This document shows, in pieces, positions 18,159 through 25,964 of a DNA stretch of 64,000 bases. The position numbers and the translations under genes were made by a program. The notes under the pieces were generated by a model that did not search any database, had not been told where the DNA came from, and saw only the letters and a program-made list of their open reading frames with translations. Location of the stretch: contig JAJDCQ010000261.1 of NCBI GenBank assembly GCA_029260755.1, positions 1 to 64,000 on the forward strand, read 5' to 3'. The first letter of the stretch is position 1. Every line of letters starts with the position of its first letter. Source of the DNA: Planctomycetota bacterium (GTDB lineage: Bacteria; Planctomycetota; J058; JAJDCQ01).

Positions 18159-20303
18159 ATGTCCGACGCCACCGCATCCGCCCCCGCCCAGCCGGCCGCC
18201 GCGCCGGCCGACGCCACGCCGGCCGCCGACGAGGAAGGCCTCCTCGACCGCGGCATCAACGCCTTCTGGCGGATCTTCTCGTCGGTGTGGCTCGCCGTCA
18301 GCCTCCTCGTCGTGATCGTGACCCTCGCGATCCTCGGCACGATCCTCGGGATCGAGGACGCCGAGTACGCGTTCTATCGGCAGTGGTTCTTCGTGACCCC
18401 GCTGCTGCTCCTGATGGTGAACATCACGGTGTGCACCCTGAGCCGCTATCCCTGGCGGCTCTCCCAGGCGCCGTTCCTGATCGTCCACGTCGGCCTGCTC
18501 ACCATCATCTTCAGCTTCATCGTCACCGAGAAGCTCGCGATCCGGAACGCGCAGGTGATCCTGAAGGAGGGCGAGAGCACGGGGCACCTGATCCACACCC
18601 GCGTGACCCAGATCGAGATCGACGCGTTCGAGCTCTCCGGCCCGGTGCCCCGTCCCGGCGCGGGGGGACACGGCTCGGTCCCCGCCGGGACGCGTCGCCT
18701 CCCCTCACGGGTGGTCCGGGTCGGGTTCGACAACCTCGGCCGGATCGAGGACCGCGACGGCTTCGAGCGGATCGGCGTCACGAGTCGGTTCGCCCTCGAC
18801 GGAGACCTCCTCCTCGAGATCGAGAAGCTCTACCCGAACTTCCGGGTGCGCGAGAGCTACGTCAACGATCCGAGCAAGAAGACGCTCAACCCCGCGATCC
18901 AGCTCCAGATGGCGACGCCGTTCGAGGAGTCCGACGTCTGGCTCTTCGCGCGCGACCCGGGCCGGAGCCGGTGGGACGTCGGCCCCGGCGCGTTCGTCCA
19001 CAAGATCGCGGAGAGCCGCGATCTGATCGAGCTGACGGTCGACCCCGAGCCGATCGCGTTCCGCTACGTCTACCCGGGCGCGACGCGGGCGGCCTACGGA
19101 AAGCTGGCCGTCGTGGTCGACGGGGAGGCCGCCGAGCTCGAGGTCGACGCGGAGGGCAAGTCCGTCGAGCACGCGGGCTTCCAGGTCGAAGCGACGAGGT
19201 TCTTCGCCGATCTGCGGATCGGAATCGACGGCAGCTACGCGTCGGCGGGCACGATCCCGAACAACCCCGCGCTCCGCCTCTCGGTCCGGACGCCGAAGGG
19301 GCGCCGCTACGAGACCTTCGTCTTCGCCGACGAGACGGCCGCGATGGGCCACGGTGGGCCCCACGGATCGGCGCCGTCGCACGCGACGCAAGGGCTTCGC
19401 CTGGCCGAGCGGTCCTACACGGTCGTGACCGTTCCGAACCCGACCGGGATGGTCATCGGCGGGGAGGCCGAGCACTGGCTCGTCCGCAGCTACCCCGACG
19501 AGCCGACGACGGCGCGGCTGCTCACGGTCGGAGAGTCGTTCGAGCTCGAGCGCGGACCGGGCGTGAAGGTGACCCTCGCCCGCTACGTCCCCAAGGCGGT
19601 CTTCTCGCCGATCTACGAGTCGACCGACGACGAGGACGACCCCGACAGCGTCCAGATCGTCGTGCGCCACGGCGACACCGAGGACCGGGCGTGGGTCCAG
19701 AAGGCCGTCCCCGGCGCCGTTCCGAGCAGCGAGTTCCTGATCGGTCGCTACCGCGTCCTCGTGCGCTACACCTACGCCCGGAGCGAGCTCGGCTTCAGGG
19801 TCGGCCTGCGCGACTTCAGAGTCCGCTACTACGAAGGGAGCGACCGGCCGCGTGAGTATCAGAGCGAGGTGTGGGTCGACGATCCGGTGGCCGGCGAACG
19901 CCTCGACGCGACGATCGCGATGAACCAGACCCTCAACTACGGCGGCTACAAGTTCTTCCAGGAGAGCTTCCAGCAGCACGGCGAGGGCCGGATCGCGAGC
20001 GTCTTCGCCGTGAACTACGACCCCGGCGCGACGGTCTTCTACGTGGGCTTCGTGATCATGATCCTCGGGGTGAGCACGATCTTCTGGCTCAAGCCGACGC
20101 TCCGGCGCATCGAGTCGCGCCGACAGGCAGCCCGACAGGCCGCGCGGGCGCAGGCGGCGGCGGGCGCCCTCGCGAGCGAGAAGGAGCCGCGCGCCGAGGC
20201 GCCGACCGACCCGACCGCCGCGGGCGAGACCGCCGCGTCTGGAACGGGAGCGGCCGGCGGCGACGCCACCGAGAGGCCCGGCGGCGAGGAGGCCTCGTCG
20301 TGA
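18159..20303 (+). CDS. resB: Cytochrome c biogenesis protein ResB/CcsB (System II)
   Basis: This 714-residue protein belongs to the ResB/CcsB family, the System II partner of CcsA in delivering and ligating heme to apocytochrome c outside the cytoplasmic membrane. Three N-terminal TM helices lie at about residues 38-62, 73-93 and 103-125, and one C-terminal helix (YVGFVIMILGVSTIFWL) at about 628-646. Between them is a large external domain of about 490 residues. Family-typical text includes FSSVWLAVSLLVVIVTLAI and, near the end, NYGGYKFFQESF. The C-terminal tail is Ala/Glu-rich. The stop overlaps the ccsA GTG start (GTGA). Confidence 0.9.
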   Translation: MSDATASAPAQPAAAPADATPAADEEGLLDRGINAFWRIFSSVWLAVSLLVVIVTLAILGTILGIEDAEYAFYRQWFFVTPLLLLMVNITVCTLSRYPWRLSQAPFLIVHVGLLTIIFSFIVTEKLAIRNAQVILKEGESTGHLIHTRVTQIEIDAFELSGPVPRPGAGGHGSVPAGTRRLPSRVVRVGFDNLGRIEDRDGFERIGVTSRFALDGDLLLEIEKLYPNFRVRESYVNDPSKKTLNPAIQLQMATPFEESDVWLFARDPGRSRWDVGPGAFVHKIAESRDLIELTVDPEPIAFRYVYPGATRAAYGKLAVVVDGEAAELEVDAEGKSVEHAGFQVEATRFFADLRIGIDGSYASAGTIPNNPALRLSVRTPKGRRYETFVFADETAAMGHGGPHGSAPSHATQGLRLAERSYTVVTVPNPTGMVIGGEAEHWLVRSYPDEPTTARLLTVGESFELERGPGVKVTLARYVPKAVFSPIYESTDDEDDPDSVQIVVRHGDTEDRAWVQKAVPGAVPSSEFLIGRYRVLVRYTYARSELGFRVGLRDFRVRYYEGSDRPREYQSEVWVDDPVAGERLDATIAMNQTLNYGGYKFFQESFQQHGEGRIASVFAVNYDPGATVFYVGFVIMILGVSTIFWLKPTLRRIESRRQAARQAARAQAAAGALASEKEPRAEAPTDPTAAGETAASGTGAAGGDATERPGGEEASS

Positions 20304-22216
20304 ACCTGCCCCGCCTTCGACGCCCGAGCCTGGTCGCCCGCGCTCTCGCCGCCGTCGCCGTCGTCACGCTCGTCGCCCTCGCGCCGAGAACCGCGCTCGC
20401 CGAGGAGCCGACGCCCGCGGGCGCCGCGGCCCCGAGCCCGGCGCCGCCGCCGACCGGCGGGACGTTCCCCGCGCCGCGCTCGTTCCAGGACGCGATCGAC
20501 CTCACCGCGCTCCGACTCCTCGCGGTCCAGGTCGACGCTCGCCGGAAGCCGCTCGACACGTGGGCCCGCGAGCGCGTCCGGCGCATCACCGGACGGGTGT
20601 CGGTCGACGGCGAGGACCCGGTCTTCACCGTCCTGTCGATGCTCTTCGAGGCCGATGCCTGGCGGACGCGCGAGGCGATCCACATCGACAACGCGCGGAT
20701 CGCCGAGGCGGTGACCGGCAAGCCGGGCCGCCGCGTGGTCGTCACCCTGGCGGATCTCGAGACGGCGAGCGACCTCCACGCCCTCTTCCGCGACGCCAAC
20801 GCGCGGAAGGCGCAGGGGAAGAAGGCCGAGTCGATCGACGCCCTCGCCGTCGAGACGATCGGTCGCCTGACCTACTTCCGCCGCCTCGCCATCGACCTGC
20901 GCGTGATCCCGGCACCGCGCGCGCCCGGCGCCTTCGGGATGGATGGACGACCCGGCCTCGCCGAGGTGGACGATGACGGAGACGGCCACGCCGACATCCG
21001 GGACGAGAGTCCCGGCGACCAGTCGCCCGGCGAGATCGACTACGACGAGTGCTTCGCGCCCGACAGCGACGACCGATGGTCGACCCCGGGCGCGGCCGGG
21101 GAGGTGGGCGCGGACGCGGCGCGCCTCGGCGACCTCGTCGGCGAGGCGTTTCTCGCGCGCGACGCCGAGGCGTTCGATCGGTGGGCGGCCGGCTTCGTCG
21201 GCGCGGTGCGGGCGGCCGGCGCCGCGGACGCGTACCCCGACGAGGCGGACCTCCGCCTCGAGCTCGGCTTCAACGTCTACCGCCCGTTCACCTGGGCGGG
21301 GCGCGTCCTCTTCGGGGCGCTCCTCCTGCTCCTCGTCGGGGTGGCGGGCGGCTGGGGCGGCGTCCGCTGGTCGGGCGTCGGTCTGCTCGGTCTCGGGATC
21401 GTCCTCCAGCTCTGGTCGCTCGTCGTGCGGAGCTATCTCCACGGTCACGCGCCGGTCGGCAGCCTCTACGAGGCGACCGCGTTCGGCGTGACGATGCTCG
21501 GCATCCTGGCGCTGATCTTCGAGGCGTTCTACCGCAACGGCTGGTTCCCGCTCGCGGCCGCCCTCGCCGGAGCCGTGATCACCCAGCTCGCCGAGGCGTT
21601 CCCGATCGGGCGCGAGATCCACCCGCTTCAGCCGGTGCTTCGGTCCTACTGGCTCAACATCCACGTCACGTGCATGCTGACCGCCTACGCGGCGCTCACC
21701 CTCGCGTTCGCGATCGCGCTCGGGTGGTTCGTCCGCCGGGCGAGCGGAGCGCCCCGGGCGACGCTCGATCGGATCGAGCTGCTGAACTACCGCTCGATCC
21801 AGGCCGGCTACATGTTCCTGGCGACGGGGATCGGCCTCGGCGCGATCTGGGCGAACCAGTCCTGGGGTCGTTACTGGGACTGGGACCCCAAGGAGACGTG
21901 GGCGTTCATCACCCTGACCACCTACACCGTCTTCCTCCACTGCCGCTTCATGGGCTGGGCCCGGGGGGCGTTCGCCGCCCTCTGGAACGTGTTCGGGTTC
22001 GCGGCGATCCTGTTCACCTACCTCGGGGTGAGCTACCTCCTCGAGAGCGAGCACAGCTATCTCGCCGACGGCGACAATCGTCTCGGCACCTGGGTTTGGG
22101 TCGGCGCAGGGGTTTACACCCTCGGCGCGGCGTCGCTCGTCTGGTTTGGAATGCAGTCGACGCGGCGCGGACCGAAGCCCGCCGAGGACACCCTCGAGCC
22201 GGCCGGCGCCGCCTGA
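20300..22216 (+). CDS. ccsA: Cytochrome c heme lyase subunit CcsA (System II) with extra N-terminal domain
   Basis: This 638-residue protein has a C-terminal region (about residues 325-620) that is a CcsA/CcmF/CcmC-family multi-TM heme handler. Its WWD motif is intact (WGRYWDWDPKETWAFI) and it has the conserved LRSYWLNIHV segment. Usual CcsA proteins are about 300-400 residues. This one has a signal peptide and about 300 extra external residues, including an acidic Asp-rich stretch (VDDDGDGHADIRDE) like a calcium-binding loop. The GTG at 20300 overlaps the resB stop. Split CcsBA pairs are usual; the large N-terminal addition is not. Confidence 0.9.
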   Translation: MNLPRLRRPSLVARALAAVAVVTLVALAPRTALAEEPTPAGAAAPSPAPPPTGGTFPAPRSFQDAIDLTALRLLAVQVDARRKPLDTWARERVRRITGRVSVDGEDPVFTVLSMLFEADAWRTREAIHIDNARIAEAVTGKPGRRVVVTLADLETASDLHALFRDANARKAQGKKAESIDALAVETIGRLTYFRRLAIDLRVIPAPRAPGAFGMDGRPGLAEVDDDGDGHADIRDESPGDQSPGEIDYDECFAPDSDDRWSTPGAAGEVGADAARLGDLVGEAFLARDAEAFDRWAAGFVGAVRAAGAADAYPDEADLRLELGFNVYRPFTWAGRVLFGALLLLLVGVAGGWGGVRWSGVGLLGLGIVLQLWSLVVRSYLHGHAPVGSLYEATAFGVTMLGILALIFEAFYRNGWFPLAAALAGAVITQLAEAFPIGREIHPLQPVLRSYWLNIHVTCMLTAYAALTLAFAIALGWFVRRASGAPRATLDRIELLNYRSIQAGYMFLATGIGLGAIWANQSWGRYWDWDPKETWAFITLTTYTVFLHCRFMGWARGAFAALWNVFGFAAILFTYLGVSYLLESEHSYLADGDNRLGTWVWVGAGVYTLGAASLVWFGMQSTRRGPKPAEDTLEPAGAA

Positions 22217-22270
22217 CGTAACGCCCTGCGCCATAAGCAGAGAGCGCCGCTGGAAGCACGCCCGCGCTGC

Positions 22271-22300
22271 TTGATCCCCGCGTCAAGTTCCCGGTATAGT
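22271..22300 (+). promoter_or_regulatory. Predicted sigma-70 promoter of glutamate dehydrogenase
   Basis: TTGATC at 22271-22276 and TATAGT at 22295-22300 are spaced by 18 bases, giving a leader of about 100 bases before the ATG at 22408. The coding start is preceded by GGAAGGAC. Confidence 0.55.
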
Positions 22301-22407
22301 CTGCGCCTCGCAACCGGCCGCTCGCCACACACGGGTGCGGCGTCCGGGCCACTCAGCTTGCAACCCGGAGTTTCTCCCGAGACGGCCACGAGCCGGAAGG
22401 ACGATAC

Positions 22408-23667
22408 ATGGACAGCACTCGGATTACGGCCGCCGAGCTCGAGCAGACGATCTCGTTCGGTCTGGACCTCGATCGCGCGACGATGCTCATGAAGCTCCCG
22501 CGGAAGGTCAAGGACGCGCTCCAGACGCCCGACTGCATTCTCAAGTTCGACGTCACGATCGACATGGACGACGGCAGCCGCAAGCACTACCCCGCCTGGC
22601 GCGTCCAGCACAGCAACATGCTCGGCGTCTACAAGGGCGGCATCCGCTATCACCACGAGGTCCACGAGCTCGAGGTTCGTCGCCTCGCGTATCTCATGGC
22701 GCTCAAGACCTCGGTCTGCGGCGCGCCCGCCGGCGGCGCCAAGGGCGGCGTCTGCGTGAACCCGAAGGAGCTCTCCGAGGCCGAGCTCAAGCGGCTCAGC
22801 CTCGAGTTCGGTCGCCTTCTCGCCCCGCACATCGGGCCCGAGATCGACGTGCCCGCCGGCGACGTCGGAACGCCCGGCAAGGTCATGAACTGGCTCCTCG
22901 AGGGTGGAAAGCTCCCGCCCGCGACGATCACGAGCAAGCCGGTCGCGGACGGCGGCGACCCGTTCCGTGAGGCCGCCACCGGTTACGGCACGGCGCTCGC
23001 GGCCCGCAACTACTTCGACAAGCGCGGCAAGACCGTCGAAGGCAAGACCACGATCATCCAGGGCTACGGCAACGTCGGCAGCTTCTGCGGCGAGTACCTC
23101 GACAGCTGGGGCTCCAAGATCGTCGGCGTCACCAACAGCCGCCTCGGTATCTACAACAAGGACGGCTTCGCGAGCGACCTCCTCAAGCAGTTCAAGGCCG
23201 AGGGCGTTCCCCGGACCGCCGAGGAAGCGGCGAAGTACGGCGAGGTCACCACGCCGGACGACATCCTCGTGATGCCGTGCGACATCCTCGCCCCGTGCGC
23301 CCTGTTCGACGTGATCCACGCCGACAACGCCGACAAGATCTTCGCCGAGGTCCTGGTCGAGGGCGCCAACGGCCCTTGCGACCCGATGGGCGACGCGATC
23401 CTGGGCAACAACCGCTGCACCGTCGTCGCGGGCATCGTCGCGAACGCCGGCGGCGTCGCCTGCTCGATGTACGAGTGGGAGGCGAACCTCGCGAACAAGA
23501 CGTTCACCCACGACGAGAGCAAGGACCGGCTCACCAAGCAGCTCACCAACTCGTTCGACCGGGTCTGGGACTTCAAGAAGACGACCCACTGCAGCTTCCG
23601 GGTCGCGGCCAACTGCGTCGCGATCGAGCGGCTCGTCGAGGCGATGAAGGAGAAGGGTCGCATCTAG
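22408..23667 (+). CDS. gdhA: Glu/Leu/Phe/Val-type glutamate dehydrogenase
   Basis: This 419-residue protein is the normal size for the hexameric small glutamate dehydrogenases, which interconvert glutamate with 2-oxoglutarate and ammonia. The dimerisation and catalytic domain has KGGIRYH and the active-site Lys112 in PAGGAKGGV, followed by GPEIDVPAGDVGT. The Rossmann domain has GYGNVGSFCGEYL (about residues 215-227). The C-terminal region (GANGPCDPMGDAIL, then VVAGIVANAGGVACSMYEW) is standard. The gene stands alone between its own promoter and a strong terminator at 23695. Cofactor preference cannot be read with confidence. Leucine dehydrogenase activity is a less likely alternative. Confidence 0.93.
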   Translation: MDSTRITAAELEQTISFGLDLDRATMLMKLPRKVKDALQTPDCILKFDVTIDMDDGSRKHYPAWRVQHSNMLGVYKGGIRYHHEVHELEVRRLAYLMALKTSVCGAPAGGAKGGVCVNPKELSEAELKRLSLEFGRLLAPHIGPEIDVPAGDVGTPGKVMNWLLEGGKLPPATITSKPVADGGDPFREAATGYGTALAARNYFDKRGKTVEGKTTIIQGYGNVGSFCGEYLDSWGSKIVGVTNSRLGIYNKDGFASDLLKQFKAEGVPRTAEEAAKYGEVTTPDDILVMPCDILAPCALFDVIHADNADKIFAEVLVEGANGPCDPMGDAILGNNRCTVVAGIVANAGGVACSMYEWEANLANKTFTHDESKDRLTKQLTNSFDRVWDFKKTTHCSFRVAANCVAIERLVEAMKEKGRI

Positions 23668-23694
23668 ACCCCTCACCGATCATCGGTCGGATCG

Positions 23695-23726
23695 CGGCGC
23701 CGGGACTCCCGTCTCGGCGCCGTTTC
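23695..23726 (+). terminator. Intrinsic terminator after glutamate dehydrogenase
   Basis: CGGCGCCGGGAC (23695-23706) pairs with GTCTCGGCGCCG (23711-23722) through 12 positions, one of them G-U, around a TCCC loop. TTT follows. It lies 28 bases after the stop codon. Confidence 0.8.
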
Positions 23727-23792
23727 CGTGTACCGACCGGGCGGGGATGACACCGAACCAGGGAGACGGCCGTCGTAGGAGGGAACCCGGGC

Positions 23793-24605
23793 ATGGGGCC
23801 CGGGAGCCGAGAGAGGCTCCGACCGATGGACCACCGGATCCTGAAGGACAAGTTCGCCGCGATCGGAGCCCGCCTCCGCATCGTCTCCGCCGTCGCCGGC
23901 CCGTTCCGCACGCCCCCGCGCTACGCGATGGACGTGATCGAGGCGCGCCGCGGCGACAGCTTCGAGCTGCGCCTGGGCCGTGACCCCGACGTCGAGCTCC
24001 GGGTGATCGACCTCCGGCCGCGTGAGCGGCACCTGCTGCTCCTCGACGACGAGGACCGGCGCCTGCTCTGCGGCCACGACGAGCGCCACTGGTTCGTCGC
24101 CGGCGTCGCGGACGGAGCGAACGTCGCGCAGGCGAAGGAGTCGCTCAAGCCTCGGGGCGTCCGCGCCGCCGAGGGGCGGACCAGGGTCCGCCGCCGGAAC
24201 CGGAACCGCCGGCGCAACGCCGCCTGGATCCGTCAGGGCGAGTGGTTCTTCCTCCCGGTCCCCGACCTCACGGTCGACCCGTGGCTGATCCTCCGGAAGG
24301 AGCCGCTCAGCCGCGGAGCGGGGAGCAAGCCGCACGTCGTCGACGAGGCCTACCGGCTCGGCGGGACCCGCGTCTACGTGAGCAGCGCCTACCCGGCGGG
24401 CATCACCGAGCCGCGCTACCGCAAGCTCATCCTCGAGAACCCGGGGATGAAGCGGATCCCGTGGGACGTCCGCGTCCGCGACCCCGAGGTCTACGTCCGA
24501 GGCCGCGTCCGGCACCCGGACCACCAGACGGTCCGCCTCGACGGCTGGCACCGCGTCCACATGAACGCGGAGCCACTCTCGCCGAACGTGGCGTTCCTCG
24601 ACTGA
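23793..24605 (+). CDS. Hypothetical basic protein of unknown function
   Basis: This protein has 270 residues from the ATG at 23793, which is preceded at nine bases by AGGAGGG. A second ATG at 23826 would give 259 residues. The first 11 residues read poorly as protein, and a short hairpin (GGAGCC-GAGAGA-GGCTCC, 23804-23821) lies between the two ATGs. There is no signal peptide or TM segment. A very basic patch (RRRNRNRRRN, about residues 136-145) divides an N-terminal beta-rich half from a C-terminal half rich in Pro, Tyr and Arg (GGTRVYVSSAYPAG). It may bind nucleic acid or an anionic surface, but I do not recognise the family. A strong hairpin follows. Confidence 0.75.
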   Translation: MGPGSRERLRPMDHRILKDKFAAIGARLRIVSAVAGPFRTPPRYAMDVIEARRGDSFELRLGRDPDVELRVIDLRPRERHLLLLDDEDRRLLCGHDERHWFVAGVADGANVAQAKESLKPRGVRAAEGRTRVRRRNRNRRRNAAWIRQGEWFFLPVPDLTVDPWLILRKEPLSRGAGSKPHVVDEAYRLGGTRVYVSSAYPAGITEPRYRKLILENPGMKRIPWDVRVRDPEVYVRGRVRHPDHQTVRLDGWHRVHMNAEPLSPNVAFLD

Positions 24606-24613
24606 TCGATCCA

Positions 24614-24656
24614 CACGACGAGGCGGCGGGCAACGAGCCCGCCGCCTCGGCGTGTC
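24614..24656 (+). terminator. Long GC-rich hairpin after the hypothetical gene
   Basis: CGAGGCGGCGGGC (24619-24631) and GCCCGCCGCCTCG (24637-24649) form a perfect 13-bp stem around AACGA. The outer CACACG and CGTGT sequences extend it. There is no T-run, so this is either a U-less terminator or a structured 3-prime end. It lies 8 bases after the stop codon. Confidence 0.65.
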
Positions 24657-24756
24657 GGCCCGAGCTCACGCGACGCGCACCCCATGGACTCCCCACTCCG
24701 ATGCCGGGAGCGGAGTTGCACGGTGCAACGGAGACGGCGCCGGCCCCGGGCCGACC

Positions 24757-24951
24757 GTGTGATTCCTGGACCTGACCAGACTCGACCAGACTTCAACCCT
24801 ATGGCACGGGCGTGAGGCCGACCCCGAACGGCCTTCCGCCTATCGTGATTCCAGGGGTCAGGTCCAGGATTCACACCAGAGGAGCCGGGTCACACCAGCT
24901 ACTGCGACAGATTCGCTCGTGTGACTCCTGGACCTGACCGGACCTGACCCC
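24757..24951. repeat. Direct and inverted copies of the TGGACCTGACC repeat
   Basis: CCTGGACCTGACC preceded by GTGTGATT or GTGTGACT occurs at 24757-24777 and 24919-24939. The reverse complement (GGGGTCAGGTCCAGGATT and onward) occurs at 24854-24876, so the second and third copies form an inverted pair about 40 bases apart. An extra half-unit GGACCTGACCCC ends the array at 24951. The same GGGGTCAGGTCCAG core forms the arms of the hairpin at 55620-55710, so this is a dispersed family. Confidence 0.75.
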
Positions 24952-25220
24952 TTCGATCTTGGGTCCGCCCGCCGCTCGCGGTCGAACGCCGCGGAGTTGC
25001 GCGGCGCAACGGAGGCGGCGCCGGCTCGCCTCCCTTGGGTGCCGTCTGTTGCGCGCACCACAGACGGCGCGGTCCGCCCCTTCCGTCCGGCAGTCTTCGG
25101 CCCGTGCCGTTGCACGGTGCAAACCCTCGACCGGTGGCCGAATCTCGACGAGAGAAGAGCTCCAGGGCTCGACGGAGCTGCGCTGCCCCCCGGTGACGGG
25201 CCGCCGCGTTCCCTACGGTC

Positions 25221-25293
25221 GGAACCAGGTGAGCGAGGCGGCTCGACGCGGCAAGTGCATCCGTAACGCGCAAAGCGAGCCTCGCTCGGTTCC
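25221..25293. repeat. Interrupted inverted repeat
   Basis: The left arm begins GGAACC at 25221 and includes GAGCGAGGC. The right arm CGAGCCTCGCTCGGTTCC (25276-25293) is its reverse complement apart from two short insertions in the left arm. It lies within the repeat-rich gap with no gene on either side. Its function is unknown. Confidence 0.5.
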
Positions 25294-25550
25294 TACGTCA
25301 GTATCCTCCTGCGGCACGAGAGGCTCGGGTCTACCCGCCGCTCTCGGACTCACGCCGAGGAGTTGCACGGTGCAACGGAGACGGCGCCGGCGCCGGGCCG
25401 ACTTCGAGTGGATGGCGACCCGAATGCCCCGCCGGGAGGCGCTCGTCTGCCCCGCCCGCTGGAGGCGCTCGTCGCCTTGCGCGATCGGGCCCCCGACGCT
25501 CGATGCCGTGGGTCGCTCATGGAGAAGCAAGAGCTCTCGCGTATCGAAGG

Positions 25551-25964
25551 TCAGGTCTCGGACGCGAACCACGCGCGCAGCGACGCCTTCCACGCGCCGC
25601 AGGCAGCCGCGTCGAGCCTCTTCCGGTCACCAATGGGCAGGCCGTCCTGATCCGAGAAGGAGAGGATGAGCCCATCATCGTCCCGAGAGGCGTGGATCAC
25701 GCCGTGCAGCTCGGTGAGGGACAGGACCCAGGCGACGCGCCGGCCGTCCGAAGTGCGTGAGAAGGCATCCGCCGGGAGCTCATCGGAGACCGCGGTCGAG
25801 AGCCGCCGGACGAGATACTCGTCGGCCTCGGCACCGAGACGACGTTCGCCGTCGTCGCTGATGAGCGTGACCTGGCACCACCGCCGCTCGTCCCGGGTCA
25901 GGCGCAGGGCGAACCCGGATCCCGCGAGATTCAGGATGCTGGCCAGGGTACGAGCTCCGATTCC
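25551..25964 (-). pseudogene. Coding-like, start-less reading frame after the ceramidase stop
   Basis: Immediately after the TAG of the ceramidase-like gene, the same frame stays open for 137 codons to a TGA at 25551. It reads as plausible protein (TLASILNLAGSGFALRLTRD, then RRWCQVTLISDDG and later TELHGVIHAS), and most codons end in G or C. No ATG, GTG or TTG exists near its upstream end. It is therefore either a gene that lost its 5-prime end, a gene using a rare start such as CTG, or, less likely, a read-through extension. I do not recognise the family. The composition is soluble and mixed alpha/beta. Confidence 0.45.

Larger units (their letters stand above)
24713..25391. repeat. REP-like palindrome family, four copies
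   Basis: A unit centred on the palindrome GTTGCACGGTGCAAC, followed by GGAGACGGCGCCGG, occurs at 24713-24743 and 25360-25391. A variant with compensatory changes (GTTGCGCGGCGCAAC) is at 24994-25025, and a shorter inexact copy is at 25109-25123. The copies at 24994 and 25360 also share about 35 bases of upstream sequence. Paired changes in both arms suggest selection for the hairpin. The 24606-25550 interval otherwise contains no convincing gene. Confidence 0.75.

Noticed and set aside
24606..25550. Several short open frames on both strands in the repeat zone, sharing text such as RRLRCTVQL
   Set aside because: The shared text is only the translated GTTGCAC palindrome repeat. Codon use is not gene-like and there are no ribosome sites.
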